Shown here in pieces: positions 24,266 to 31,292 of a stretch of 56,897 bases of DNA. The notes below the pieces were generated by a model. The model did no database searches and was not told the origin of the DNA. It saw only the letters and a list, made by a program, of their open reading frames with translations. The stretch's first letter is position 1. Each line of letters opens with the position of its first letter. Origin of the DNA: a virus; the IMG/VR virus record IMGVR_UViG_3300031673_000051, positions 1 to 56,897 of that record. One strand, written 5' to 3'. The translations under genes were made by a program, and so were the position numbers.

Positions 24266-24498
24266 TGTTTAAGCTCCTCACGTTTAATAAAACTATCTTT
24301 ATCACCCACAAATCCAAACACTTCAAGCTGTAACCAATTTGGCCATTCTTCCTGATGATGAAATGCACTGCAAGCACACGGGCCAGAAAGCATATCACAA
24401 GGTTTGGTGCAGGCGTTATAGAATTTACCTATATATTCAATCGGCATATTTGCAAGACCGTTTTTTTCGTTGTAGCAATCTTTATGCTTACCTATCAT
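24262..24498 (-). CDS. Cysteine-containing small hypothetical protein
   Basis: 78 residues; cysteines in HKDCYNE, YNACTKPCDML and GPCACSAFHH could form a metal site. Its stop overlaps the ATG of the next gene. Not recognised. Confidence 0.55.
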   Translation of the reverse strand: MIGKHKDCYNEKNGLANMPIEYIGKFYNACTKPCDMLSGPCACSAFHHQEEWPNWLQLEVFGFVGDKDSFIKREELKQ

Positions 24499-24514
24499 CT
24501 TTTGCTCCTTTGTG

Positions 24515-24697
24515 TTATTGTTCTAATTCTCTATTAATAACTTCTTCACCTGTAATAGGCATATCATGTTCTTCTATTTCATCCATTGTGTTCTTAAACC
24601 ACTCTAAAGCTGCACGCCAACTTTCTTCTCCAGAAGGTAGGTTTGAAGTCAGACTCTTTTGTTGGTATTCCTTTTGATATTTCTTAAATGCTTTCAT
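24515..24697 (-). CDS. Small hypothetical protein, related to the 24807-25004 product
   Basis: 60 residues: SWRAALEWFKNTMDEIEEHD and an E-L-E-Q end. The W-R/K-A-A-L-E-W helix and final E-L-E-Q recur in the protein encoded at 24807-25004, so they look like paralogues. Function unknown. Confidence 0.5.
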   Translation of the reverse strand: MKAFKKYQKEYQQKSLTSNLPSGEESWRAALEWFKNTMDEIEEHDMPITGEEVINRELEQ

Positions 24698-24807
24698 ATT
24701 ACCCTCGATAAAATAGATACAATTAATCCTGCAAGCATGCCCATTAAAATAGACGGCAAAAGCAGTACAATAAAAACAAATAATGCATACCCTAAGTATT
24801 CCTTAAT
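24694..24807 (-). CDS. Possible small membrane protein without a standard start
   Basis: 37 codons of strongly hydrophobic sequence (LGYALFVFIVLLLPSILMGM, then LAGLIVSIL) follow a good GAGGAG site, but the position where ATG is expected reads ATA-ATT. It ends in ATATGA overlapping the next ATG. Either a start-codon change or a base error is suspected. Confidence 0.3.
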   Translation of the reverse strand: MKEYLGYALFVFIVLLLPSILMGMLAGLIVSILSRVI

Positions 24808-25004
24808 TATTGTTCCAACTCCTCTTCTATATCCCAGGGGTCAATATAATCTTGTCCTGTATCATTTGTATGTATACTTTTTAATGCCCATTCCAAAGCC
24901 GCTTTCCAAGCCATTTCTGCAAACTCTTCATTATCTTCGCTTACATAATCTTCCAACCAAAATTGGTTATCTGGATTTTTCCACCACTTTTCAAAATTTT
25001 TCAT
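24807..25004 (-). CDS. Small acidic hypothetical protein
   Basis: 65 residues: FEKWWKNPDNQFWLEDYVSE, then MAWKAALEWALKSIHTND and EELEQ. Shares the A-A-L-E-W helix and E-L-E-Q end with the 24515-24697 product. Function unknown. Confidence 0.5.
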   Translation of the reverse strand: MKNFEKWWKNPDNQFWLEDYVSEDNEEFAEMAWKAALEWALKSIHTNDTGQDYIDPWDIEEELEQ

Positions 25005-25336
25005 TGTTCAAGCTCCTCTTTCTTTCTTCAAAAAATGTATTCAAATCTTCATAATTATCATAAACATATTGCAAAGGCGTTTCTTTTTCAAAAAATTTTG
25101 TAAGAGTTCTGTGTAATATTTTTAATTGATAATCGGGTATCCTTTCAAAATATATCCACTCATTACATCTTTTACAGGTAAACTGCTAACAAATACCAAA
25201 GAATACAGGAAACAGGAATATTAGAACGGTACGCACAAAAAATCTCTTCTTTCCAAACCCGTTTTAAACCTGCTCTACTACGCCACCTTTGAATCAGCAT
25301 TTGAGTAGATTCTTTACTTTCGCCCGGCCAATACAT
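24991..25336 (-). CDS. Putative zinc-binding protein, disrupted
   Basis: The ATG at 25336 gives 54 residues (MYWPGESKESTQMLIQRWRS) and stops at 25172. A second frame without its own start reads FTCKRCNEWIYFERIPDYQL, then YVYDNYEDLNTFFEERK to 24991. Together they look like one protein with a C-x-R-C ribbon; the join needs one base removed or two added. Weakly supported. Confidence 0.35.
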
Positions 25337-25481
25337 ATTTATTTCTCTCCCTCTCTTTAACTTCCAACTCTTCTATATAATCCCTGAACGGGCACACCTG
25401 ACAAATCTTAGCCTTAGCCTTTCTTTGTCTCTTACAATTTTTGTAAAACCAACTATCAAAATCTATCTTAATAGCTTTCAT
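25314..25481 (-). CDS. Small basic protein with cysteine motif
   Basis: 55 residues. NCKRQRKAKAKICQVCPF has Cys at about 16, 27 and 30, in a Lys/Arg-rich context, followed by a helical tail. A nucleic-acid-binding zinc or Fe-S role is possible. Ends inside the start of the next gene. Confidence 0.45.
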   Translation of the reverse strand: MKAIKIDFDSWFYKNCKRQRKAKAKICQVCPFRDYIEELEVKERERNKYVLAGRK

Positions 25482-25669
25482 TCTATTTCCCTGAAGTTAT
25501 CAAAACAATAATTTGAAATATGCATATACAATCTCTTGTCACCAAACTTACTTTCAAATTCAGAATCATCATCTGTTTCTTCCTGTTCCAACAAATTGGT
25601 AAAAAGATCTTTATCTTCTAACTCAATAAGATACCAATGGCAATTTTCATCCTGTTTCAAACACTTCAT
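25478..25669 (-). CDS. Small acidic hypothetical protein
   Basis: 63 residues, ATG start with GGAGAATATC upstream, acidic middle (EQEETDDDSEFESKFGD). Not recognised. Confidence 0.5.
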   Translation of the reverse strand: MKCLKQDENCHWYLIELEDKDLFTNLLEQEETDDDSEFESKFGDKRLYMHISNYCFDNFREIE

Positions 25670-25682
25670 GATATTCTCCTAT

Positions 25683-26935
25683 TCATACTAAAAATTCTTT
25701 TATAAAGTACTCCTGAGCTTTACCTTCTAATACTTTTTGTTGTAAACATGCCACCGTGATTTTGTTGGGTTTTAATTCAATTTTATTCTCATCTAAATCC
25801 AAATCAAAAAACCTTTTCATGAATTCACAAAATACTTCTTTGTTGACATAACCTAATTTTAACTTTAAATCAATACGCCCAGGTCGAAGAAAAGCAGAAT
25901 CGAGCTTATCTATATAGTTAGTTGTAAAAATTACAATCCTCCCGTGAGAAGATATCAAACCATCCATTGCATTTAAAATATCAGAGATACCCAAAGAAAA
26001 GAAATCCTGTAAAGATGTTCTTTTTCTGCAGCTTTCTTTACCGGACTGACGGTATCTTCTTTCTTTTCTTTACCTCCCATTCTTTGGTGTATTGAATAAT
26101 TAGCATCTATATCTTCCACTACTAAAATTTGAAATTCCTCATTTTCACAATCATCAAAAGCTTTTTCTATAGAACCTACACACTTTGCAGGAAGAATTTT
26201 AATATCATAATCAAATTCCGCAGCGATAGCTTTGATTAAAGAAGTTTTTCCTGTTCCAGAAGGACCATATAGTAAAATACCTAGATGATAGGGAATTCCA
26301 TTTTCAATATACCAAGTTTCTTTTTCTTGAAATTCTGAAATGGTTCTTAAAATTAATCGCTTTTCTTTCTTCGGCATAAACACACTGTCCATAGACCGTT
26401 TTGGCTGATCTCCCGCCCTCTTCCAATATTCATCTCTATAAACAAATGTCCTTGTTTTAGAACTGTCTTTTATAAAACCTCTCTTTATTTCTTCCACCAT
26501 TTCATCAAAAAATCTATGAGACCGACCAATTTTCAATATCGACAATTCTAACTTATCTCTTTCTGTTGCGCTACTTTCTAAACGATTCAATTTCAAAATT
26601 AACGGTCGATTCCTATACCAAATAACATGAGTTCCCATGCCTATTGATTTTGTTGATTCCTTATCACCATATCTTCCATTTACAATATTAATTTTACGAA
26701 GTTTCTTTAAGTATCCCTGCTTCATAAACCAAGTCATAATTAAATAATAAGATTCATTAGAAGACATTACTGTAAATGTGGTTGTAAGATGTTTCTTTAA
26801 AAGCCCAAAAACTTTTCTTGGTATATTTCGACAAAAGAAAGTTAATACTCCTAATATCCAAGCAGAAATAGCTGTAGTTAAAAACTGATTACCCCCAGAT
26901 ATTTCTGTAATGTACTGAACAATTTGAGTAATCAT
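25683..26935 (-). CDS. BCS1-like AAA+ ATPase with N-terminal membrane segment (frame interrupted)
   Basis: The first segment (ATG 26935) has a membrane helix near residues 18-35 (LTTAISAWILGVLTFFC), a BCS1-type N-domain (RTFVYRDEYWKR, then MPKKEKRLILRTISEFQ), Walker A GPSGTGKTS and Walker B ILVVEDIDA, then hits a TAA. Adding one A in the GAAAAAG run joins RTSLQDFFSLGISDILNAMD, sensor 1 IVIFTTNY and the arginine-finger region SAFLRPGRIDLKLKLG, which are conserved in BCS1-type AAA proteins. Eukaryotic BCS1 translocates folded Rieske protein across the mitochondrial inner membrane; bacterial and phage relatives are little studied. It would act at the host inner membrane. It sits just downstream of the two tRNAs. 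Confidence 0.8.
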
Positions 26936-26957
26936 TTACACCTCCTAAGTTATAAAG

Positions 26958-27032
26958 GGTGACTGAGGAGATTTGAACTCCTGACCCCTGGATCCACAAT
27001 CTAGTGCTCTAACCAACTGAGCTACAGTCACC
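26958..27032 (-). tRNA. tRNA-His (anticodon GTG)
   Basis: Acceptor GTGACTG pairs with CAGTCAC, with an extra 5' G (-1) opposite C73, the hallmark of tRNA-His. D arm GCTC...GAGC; anticodon loop TTGTGGA gives GTG; T arm GGAG-TTCAAAT-CTCC. The anticodon stem has one A-C mismatch. No CCA is encoded. It lies 17 bases downstream of tRNA-Leu, so the two are probably co-transcribed. Confidence 0.9.
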
Positions 27033-27049
27033 GTTACAATCACCCTAAA

Positions 27050-27133
27050 TGGCCCAGGAGGGAGTTGAACCCTCACATCCAGAAGGATACTGGAGCTTAA
27101 ATCCAGTGCGTCTGCCAATTCCGCCACCGGGCC
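27050..27133 (-). tRNA. tRNA-Leu (anticodon TAA)
   Basis: Acceptor GGCCCGG pairs with CTGGGCC (one G-T pair); anticodon stem CTGGA/TCCAG with loop TTTAAGC gives TAA. A long variable arm is present as expected for tRNA-Leu; T loop is TTCAACT. The TTA codon is frequent in this AT-rich genome, so the tRNA may support translation of phage genes. The 5' end touches the stop codon of the 27133-27351 gene. Confidence 0.92.
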
Positions 27134-27351
27134 TACTTCTTAAAACCCATATACCCAACAATCATTATAGAATCAATTACAAACTTAATCCCCAACCATA
27201 AAAGATAGTAAAAATCCCCTTTATGTCCATGTTCTTCACCCCGGGAATTTCTATGGTGGGTCAACCTCCAAAATATAAATACTAAACTAACCAGATCTAC
27301 TATAAATTTAACTGCCAACCAAAACAAGAAGTATAAATCAAAGTCATACAT
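27133..27351 (-). CDS. Membrane protein with internal duplication
   Basis: 72 residues made of two copies of a membrane unit: FDLYFLFWLAVKFIVDLVSL and FYYLLWLGIKFVIDSIMIVG, linked by a His/charged loop. F-Y/W-L-x-K-F-I/V-V/I-D recurs. Probably arose by duplication of one helix; function unknown. Confidence 0.6.
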   Translation of the reverse strand: MYDFDLYFLFWLAVKFIVDLVSLVFIFWRLTHHRNSRGEEHGHKGDFYYLLWLGIKFVIDSIMIVGYMGFKK

Positions 27352-27381
27352 CCTAAACCTTTCTTTTACGGAGTCTACTGG

Positions 27382-28011
27382 TTAGTCTGCCATCCTCTGT
27401 GGACAATCTGCTTTTGAAATATCACACCATTTACATTCCCCGCTGCTGGGAACTTTTCTACAAGGAGTATCTCCACCTACCCGCTTTACAAGGTCCCAAA
27501 CCACTTCTTTCAAAAAGTCATCTATGTCTGACCAATCTACTGGAACCAAATTATCATTATAAACAACCTGGCCATTAAAAGTAGTATCTTTATACTGTGG
27601 ATGAGCTAAAGGTAAACATATCAAGTAGAGCATCACCTGAACTAAATCACTATTCTTAGCTCTACCAGTCTTACAATCAACTACAATACACCTACCATCT
27701 TTTTCAGCATTCAAACCTACAATGTCTGCCTTACCTGAAACAGTAATATTAGTTTCGGGAACCTCCACCTTAAAACTATTCTGATCTTCAATCAGTACTT
27801 TATATCCTAAGCGTTCCAATTCATCCCTACGCTTATGCAATAAGTTATTATGATTTATTGTCCATTTGACCAAATTGAACTGTGTCGAAGAGGACTTCTC
27901 ACTCTTAAAATGAGCCTTAAACCAAGAAGCCCACTCACACTGGGATTCTCCTGCTATCAACTTCGTCAACCAAGTACACCAAATGTAAGGTTTGTCACGT
28001 TTCTCTGCCAT
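27382..28011 (-). CDS. Cas4/RecB-like PD-(D/E)XK nuclease
   Basis: About 209 residues from MAEKRDKPYIWCTWLTKLIA; earlier in-frame codons overlap the upstream gene. Nuclease core: G-K-A-D-I-V-G near residue 110 and IVVDCKTGRAK near residue 125 (D-x-K). Four cysteines fit an Fe-S cluster: one near the N-terminus (W-C-T-W) or CEW, and CKWCDISKADC at the C-terminus. Cas4-like exonucleases process DNA ends; phage forms assist recombination or replication. Helicase domains are absent. Confidence 0.8.
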   Translation of the reverse strand: MAEKRDKPYIWCTWLTKLIAGESQCEWASWFKAHFKSEKSSSTQFNLVKWTINHNNLLHKRRDELERLGYKVLIEDQNSFKVEVPETNITVSGKADIVGLNAEKDGRCIVVDCKTGRAKNSDLVQVMLYLICLPLAHPQYKDTTFNGQVVYNDNLVPVDWSDIDDFLKEVVWDLVKRVGGDTPCRKVPSSGECKWCDISKADCPQRMAD

Positions 28012-28798
28012 TATTTTCCTCTTCAAAAAGTCTCTTACAATATTCTGCACAAGCATCCTCTGCTTGCTTCTGAGTGTCATAAGGTCCGGTTCTCCCTGAC
28101 CGAGTCTCATCCCACCAATACCAAGCGCCATCTTCATATCTTACTGGGTCAAAATCATAAGACTCAAAAATAGCCATATCAACAAGCTTATCCAACACCT
28201 GCCTAACAAACTCTCGACTCATTGTTTCACTACTACAATGAATCTTTCCATCCCTCTTATCAAAACTTATATGACCAAAACCTAATGGACCAGGAGAACC
28301 CCAGCTAATATCAATCAAACCCTCCCGATAATCTTCGGGCAACTCCACACTATCTATGATGTAAGTAGAATCAGGTGTCTTCTCTGCCGCTTTTATCTCT
28401 GAAATCTTCTGTTGTATTGGTACGAGCTCAGCAAGGTCATACACCCCTGTAACATAAAAGATAGGTACACCTGCTTTATTTGCTGCATCAATCTCCACAG
28501 CAATACCTCCACCAAGCCAACCATCCTCCATAAGAACAATGTGAAGATCCTGTACTGCCAATATCTGACAATCCACAGCAAGAATTTGCTGTTCAGTTAG
28601 TAACTTTTCTGTGTAGCAACGCTGGACAAAATCCTCGTGCTCCGCTGGAACATACAACTTAAGATTGGGTATATTTACTCGAATCCAATCAGCCACTACT
28701 TGAGCCTTTACACAATTGGCATCCATATCCTCAAGAGTAGCTTTTATACCCTTCTTTCCTCTAATAGTGTGTGAAAAATATGCAGTTACCATACTCAT
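27995..28798 (-). CDS. DUF4406 / nucleoside-deoxyribosyltransferase-like protein
   Basis: About 267 residues from MSMVTAYFSH after GGGAGAATGTT. Residues ~1-110 match the DUF4406-type Rossmann-like fold: TAYFSHTIRG, then N-x-x-x-A-x-x-V-A-D-W-I, LYVPAEHEDF, ILAVQDLHIVLMEDGWLGGG and I-A-V-E-I-D-A-A-N-K-A-G-V-P. The C-terminal half is a separate domain ending WYWWDETRSGRTGPYDT, a pattern seen at the ends of several phage proteins. Relatives of NDTs may act on nucleoside bonds; activity here is not shown. Confidence 0.7.
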   Translation of the reverse strand: MSMVTAYFSHTIRGKKGIKATLEDMDANCVKAQVVADWIRVNIPNLKLYVPAEHEDFVQRCYTEKLLTEQQILAVDCQILAVQDLHIVLMEDGWLGGGIAVEIDAANKAGVPIFYVTGVYDLAELVPIQQKISEIKAAEKTPDSTYIIDSVELPEDYREGLIDISWGSPGPLGFGHISFDKRDGKIHCSSETMSREFVRQVLDKLVDMAIFESYDFDPVRYEDGAWYWWDETRSGRTGPYDTQKQAEDACAEYCKRLFEEENNGRET

Positions 28799-28835
28799 AA
28801 CATTCTCCCAATAATAAACTGTCTCCATACTTTAA

Positions 28836-29306
28836 TTATTCTTCCTTGACAACTTTCCATTTTTCAAGAAAAGGTTTAACACAATTTGGATACTTATCTA
28901 TTATCTCTGAAGCTTTTGCATTCAATCTTTGCATATCTGGTCCATTTGGATGCCGGATAGGTCGATCATCCTCCCAGTTACCCATCAACATTGAATCTCT
29001 AAGTACCACCAAAGAAGCAATAGCTTTAGTAATATGTGACAGACCACTATCCCCGTCGGTATCTTCACCTTCCCACCACTGTTCAAACACATGCCGCCAC
29101 ACGGCATCAACGTATACTGAAGCTCTCACTCCGGCGTCTCTGTAATTGTGGGCACCATACTTTCTACCACCTTCCAACATAGCAAGTCCGACCTCGGACA
29201 TAACCTGCATAGGTACCAGGTGTATGGGAACTTTACGGATACCCAGGGCATCCTTTGGATTCGTTGCTTTCTTTCTAGGTGGAACTATTTTAATTTCATC
29301 CTGCAT
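28836..29306 (-). CDS. MazZ-like dATP/dGTP diphosphohydrolase family protein (DUF5664)
   Basis: 156 residues. Family pattern: NPKDALGIRKVPIHLVPMQV, then GLAMLEGGRKYGAHNYRDAG, DAVWRHVFEQWWEGED and S-G-L-S-H-I-T-K-A-I-A-S-L-V-V-L-R-D. This matches DUF5664, now described as an N-terminal dATP/dGTP diphosphohydrolase domain and found in phages that remodel the purine pool. No PurZ or DatZ partner is seen in the window. It directly follows the MazG-like gene. Confidence 0.75.
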   Translation of the reverse strand: MQDEIKIVPPRKKATNPKDALGIRKVPIHLVPMQVMSEVGLAMLEGGRKYGAHNYRDAGVRASVYVDAVWRHVFEQWWEGEDTDGDSGLSHITKAIASLVVLRDSMLMGNWEDDRPIRHPNGPDMQRLNAKASEIIDKYPNCVKPFLEKWKVVKEE

Positions 29307-29310
29307 ACTA

Positions 29311-29754
29311 TTATTCCTTCCGAGGTAATTGCTCTACTGTCTTCTCAATAGCAGCTCTACGTCTTATGTACCCTGCCACAACTTTATCAACAGCAGCTCT
29401 CTCAGCTGCTTTATCCCGGTTCTGGGTTATACCACACTCAGGAGTAAATCCTTCTGGAAAACGAGTTGTAAGTTTTGCCTCATTTATATCCATGAGTTCA
29501 TCAGTAGATGACTCGTACACAATCAAAACATACATCATAAAATGAAGTATATCAGACAACTCAATCAACACATCAGTCCGGGATAATGGTTCACCAGGAT
29601 ATGCCATAAATTTCTTGTAGTTATTAAGTAACTCACCTGCTTCACACAACATTCCCGTAAGTCCATGAAGTAAATTTGGGTCAAAAATCTTACCAAAATC
29701 AGGACTTTGTAAACGCTTGACTAAGGCCATGAACTCTTTTTCTTTACTTGGCAT
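29311..29754 (-). CDS. MazG-like nucleotide pyrophosphohydrolase
   Basis: About 147 residues from MPSKEKEFMALVKRL. All-alpha NTP-PPase pattern: GLTGMLCEAGELLNNYKKF (E-x-x-E) and ELSDILHFMMYVLIV (E-x-x-D), then INEAKLTTRFPEGF. Such enzymes remove pyrophosphate from (d)NTPs; phage copies may alter nucleotide or ppGpp pools. It overlaps the end of the kinase gene by 11 bases. Confidence 0.8.
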   Translation of the reverse strand: MPSKEKEFMALVKRLQSPDFGKIFDPNLLHGLTGMLCEAGELLNNYKKFMAYPGEPLSRTDVLIELSDILHFMMYVLIVYESSTDELMDINEAKLTTRFPEGFTPECGITQNRDKAAERAAVDKVVAGYIRRRAAIEKTVEQLPRKE

Positions 29755-30235
29755 TATTAAACTCCCACACCTCACTTACCTGACTGAAACCCTCTTCTTC
29801 AGTTGGTCTTTCATAAATGGCAGTAAACTTATCCCATACACCCTCCCATAGAGCTCTGTCGTCCTGACCATGAGGATTTTGCATCCGCCTATCCACACTA
29901 GTTTTCTTATCCAGTACTGGCATAACTATTGCCACAGCTTCATAACCATAGCGCCTTGCCAAAGTAAGATACTCTTTTCTATGTGCTGAAGACATGTTTG
30001 TCTCATCAACAAGGATATCCACACCAAGAAGCATAAACTGCTCTATAGCTTGCTCGGCAGTATTAAAAATAGTTGGTTCCAATTTGGGATTAAAGACATA
30101 ATCTCCGCCCCCAATCATATATCGAAGAGCATCCCTGGCTATGACAACAATATTTGGGTTCTTAGCCAAAAGTTTCTTTACCAAAGTAGATTTACCGGAA
30201 CCAATATTTCCTACCATTATGTAAAGTCTCATCAT
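29744..30235 (-). CDS. Polynucleotide-kinase-type P-loop kinase
   Basis: 163 residues. Walker A is GNIGSGKST near residue 9; DILVDETNMSSAHRKEYL fits the Walker B and lid region of AAA_33 / T4 Pnkp kinase domains; R-M-Q-N-P-H-G follows. The 3' phosphatase half of T4 PseT is absent. Likely phosphorylates 5' ends of RNA or DNA, perhaps for repair of tRNA cut by host nucleases (family knowledge). Confidence 0.8.
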   Translation of the reverse strand: MMRLYIMVGNIGSGKSTLVKKLLAKNPNIVVIARDALRYMIGGGDYVFNPKLEPTIFNTAEQAIEQFMLLGVDILVDETNMSSAHRKEYLTLARRYGYEAVAIVMPVLDKKTSVDRRMQNPHGQDDRALWEGVWDKFTAIYERPTEEEGFSQVSEVWEFNNAK

Positions 30236-30522
30236 TACCTCGCTATCGCCAGAATGTCCGCCTCACACATGATTAAACACTCTTCACCGTCTATTGTTAC
30301 CTTCGTTCCAACAGGACCAGGAAGAAGAATTACATCACCCACCTTTACAGTCATAGGCCGCAAAGTACCGTCATCAAGCAATTTACCCTCACCAACACCC
30401 ATAACTTTTGCTTGCTGTGATTTTTCCTGAGCACTTCCCGGGATAAGAATACCTCCACGAGTGGTCGTATCATTTTTAAGTCTCTTAACCAGCACCCTAT
30501 CACCCAATATTTGTAACTTCAT
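30235..30522 (-). CDS. GroES-like co-chaperonin
   Basis: 95 residues from MKLQILGDRVLVKRL, the usual GroES length. Features: L-G-D-R-V-L-V-K-R, a mobile loop (NDTTTRGGILIPGSAQEKSQ), K-V-M-G-V-G-E-G, V-K-V-G-D-V-I-L-L and the C-terminal C-L-I-M-C-E-A-D-I-L-A-I. It should cap host GroEL and help fold phage proteins, as T4 gp31 does for the capsid protein. A second, more divergent copy is at 35446-35817. Confidence 0.9.
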   Translation of the reverse strand: MKLQILGDRVLVKRLKNDTTTRGGILIPGSAQEKSQQAKVMGVGEGKLLDDGTLRPMTVKVGDVILLPGPVGTKVTIDGEECLIMCEADILAIAR

Positions 30523-30679
30523 CTTTATTCTCCTCATCAGGTTTCACTGCTTTAAATTTCTTTTGCTCAGCTTGCTTTTCTTTAAGCTTTGCCACATCTC
30601 GTTCCACTAATTCTGCTATCTCTACAACTGCCAACCTCTGAAAATACTCTATCGTACGTTGTCTCTTTGCCGCCCCCAT
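30500..30679 (-). CDS. Small hypothetical protein
   Basis: 59 residues from MGAAKRQRTIEYFQRL; basic helix then Lys/Glu-rich tail. Its ATG overlaps the stop of the sigma-like gene and its end overlaps the GroES start. Not recognised. Confidence 0.55.
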   Translation of the reverse strand: MGAAKRQRTIEYFQRLAVVEIAELVERDVAKLKEKQAEQKKFKAVKPDEENKDEVTNIG

Positions 30680-31287
30680 TATCCTTCCTCCCAATGCCGT
30701 CTTCTGAATTCAAATCTTAACCGATTCAATGAATCTCTTACTTTCTTTGAAATGGTACCCGTCGAGTGCCTACCTCGCCTTGCAGTATCTTTATAAGACA
30801 CACCTTCAACAAAATGTTTGTGTACCTGAGCAAACTCTTCCTGACTAATAACTCCATCCTTAATAAGTTTCTCAAATCTATCCCTAATAAATTCCCGCTC
30901 AAGATCAGCATAAACTTCGGTTGTATCAAATAACTCATCCTGGACAACATCAAAAGGAACACATACTAGAGACCTTGACGGATCCTTATAATCCTTTACT
31001 ATCTCATTATCAATGTATCTCCTTATATTGTAAATTAACTTACCTCCAGGTTCATCTTCCCTAACTTTTGCCAGTGCTCTGTATAATCCTATCACGGCTG
31101 TTTGATAAAGATCATAAAAATCTACTTCACATAAGTGGGGATTACGCCGCCTAATTTGCCATATCTGAAATTTTAGTAACTTATCTACCTTCAACAGTAC
31201 CCGTACAAAAACCTGTGGGTCACTACTTTCATCAAACTTGAGCGCCAAATCTTTAAGTGCCTGATGTTTGTCTACTGCTGTCTCCAT
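30679..31287 (-). CDS. RNA polymerase sigma-70-like factor
   Basis: 202 residues. A region-2-like segment (DFYDLYQTAVIGLYRALAKV, then LIYNIRRYIDNEIVKDYK) carries the core-binding and -10 recognition helix pattern. A region-4-like helix-turn-helix lies at the C-terminus (FVEGVSYKDTARRGRHSTGT, then RDSLNRLRFEF). Short phage sigma factors of this form direct host polymerase to middle or late promoters. Location next to terminase and portal genes suggests late-gene control, by inference. Confidence 0.75.
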   Translation of the reverse strand: METAVDKHQALKDLALKFDESSDPQVFVRVLLKVDKLLKFQIWQIRRRNPHLCEVDFYDLYQTAVIGLYRALAKVREDEPGGKLIYNIRRYIDNEIVKDYKDPSRSLVCVPFDVVQDELFDTTEVYADLEREFIRDRFEKLIKDGVISQEEFAQVHKHFVEGVSYKDTARRGRHSTGTISKKVRDSLNRLRFEFRRRHWEEG

Positions 31288-31292
31288 TCTAA

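Noticed and set aside
26945-27127. Minus-strand ORF of 60 codons (MAELADALDLSSS...)
   Set aside because: It is a well-known false ORF that reads through tRNA genes; both tRNAs are intact and explain the sequence.
27382-28011. CRISPR-associated Cas4 as evidence of a CRISPR system
   Set aside because: The protein is Cas4-like, but no other cas gene or array is present; phage Cas4-like nucleases usually serve recombination.
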